A program made the translations under genes and the position numbers. Source: Clostridium sp. C8-1-8 (GTDB lineage Bacteria > Bacillota > Clostridia > Clostridiales > Clostridiaceae). Taken from it: a stretch of DNA of 64,000 bases. How positions within the stretch are numbered: position 1 is the stretch's first letter; every line of letters begins with the position of its first letter. Shown in pieces: positions 63,372 through 64,000 of this stretch. The notes below the pieces were generated by a model. It saw only the letters and a program-made list of their open reading frames with translations. It was not told the origin of the DNA and searched no databases. The stretch covers positions 113,333-177,332 of the forward strand of contig NZ_JAABNO010000011.1 in the NCBI RefSeq assembly GCF_009928445.1, read 5' to 3'.

Positions 63372-63400
63372 TTGACAAGTAATCACGAAAATGATAAACT
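63372..63400 (+). promoter_or_regulatory. rRNA promoter P1
   Basis: TTGACA (63372-63377), 17-nt spacer, TAAACT (63395-63400). Confidence 0.75.
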
Positions 63401-63445
63401 TGTATAGGTCGCTAAGTTAAGAAAAAATGTTTTGAAAAAAACATG

Positions 63446-63474
63446 TTGACAAAAAACTTTAGTGATGATAAGAT
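63446..63474 (+). promoter_or_regulatory. rRNA promoter P2
   Basis: TTGACA (63446-63451), 17-nt spacer, TAAGAT (63469-63474). Together with P1 this is the usual tandem rrn promoter pair of Firmicutes. Confidence 0.75.
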
Positions 63475-63507
63475 AAATGAGCTGTCAGAAATGCAGCAAA
63501 GAAACTT

Positions 63508-63519
63508 GGTCTTTGAAAA
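63508..63519 (+). promoter_or_regulatory. boxA-like antitermination signal in rRNA leader
   Basis: GGTCTTTGAAAA resembles the Firmicute boxA (TGTTCTTTGAAAA) bound by NusB-NusE, about 100 nt before 16S. Confidence 0.55.
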
Positions 63520-63616
63520 TTAAACAGAGTAAAATAAACAAAGTCTAAAACTAGACTTAAACCAGCAATTCTTTTGAAAAAAGACTTACTAAGTAAGTAA
63601 GCTATGATTAAACTTT

Positions 63617-64000
<384 letters not shown>

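Overview
The window comes from a low-GC, spore-forming, anaerobic Firmicute, most likely Clostridium sensu stricto or a close relative. The base composition is strongly AT-rich and Arg is mostly AGA. The window carries bofA, a CsxC-like exosporium protein, the dnaX-ybaB-recR-yaaL-bofA block, a large Alu-type SRP RNA, YesM/YesN sensor proteins and a 16S gene of clostridial type. No CRISPR array, prophage or antibiotic-resistance island is visible.

Layout. 1-1.2 kb: 3' part of galT. 1.3-3.5 kb: secreted M4 metalloprotease on the minus strand behind a structured leader. 3.9-7.2 kb: operon of two COG0523 GTPases, a COG0701 permease and a TIGR03943 subunit, probably for metal or thiol-ligand handling. 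7.4-9.4 kb: small membrane protein, lgt, tRNA-Ser(GGA) and SRP RNA. 9.4-12.8 kb: TetR-controlled ABC exporter. 12.9-18.7 kb: DedA protein, HTH-TPR regulator, exported superoxide dismutase, thyA-folA, WYL regulator and a zinc ribbon protein. 19.0-22.5 kb: the DNA replication/repair and sporulation block. 22.9-28.7 kb: membrane protein with an apparently non-AUG start, ABC exporter, small Cys-rich protein and M32 carboxypeptidase. 29-39.3 kb: galactofuranose-type (YtfQRT-YjfF) sugar transporter enclosed by its own three-part sensor. 39.5-41.7 kb: two spore-surface-like proteins and a small Cys protein. 42-45.5 kb: serine biosynthesis genes with a DUF1015 gene but no serB. 45.8-57.3 kb: mixed housekeeping genes, an ECF sigma/anti-sigma pair and two beta-propeller-like proteins. 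57.4-60.8 kb: cytoplasmic superoxide dismutase, an IS30-family element and a DUF2975/HTH pair. 60.8-63.2 kb: a Nudix-like/DUF4173 fusion gene flanked by two copies of an 89-nt conserved element. 63.3-64 kb: tandem rRNA promoters and the first 384 nt of a 16S rRNA gene.

How parts work together. In the sugar locus a YesN-type response regulator and a membrane-anchored double binding protein overlap by 4 nt. The YtfQ-like receptor, double ATPase and two permeases follow, and the YesM-type kinase comes last. Two dismutases, one with a signal peptide and one cytoplasmic with a Fur/PerR-like site upstream, suggest oxygen defence on both sides of the membrane.

The strongest non-standard signals are: an ungapped 89-nt duplicated element (about 80% identical by my count) around the DUF4173 gene; two genes whose Shine-Dalgarno sequence lies in the 3' arm of a terminator-like hairpin next to the start codon; the complementary decay of two adjacent COG0523 GTPases; a double sugar-binding sensor protein; a 20-bp-period array in the IS30 element; and long structured intergenic inverted repeats. 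All assignments are from reading the sequence; no database search or folding program was run.
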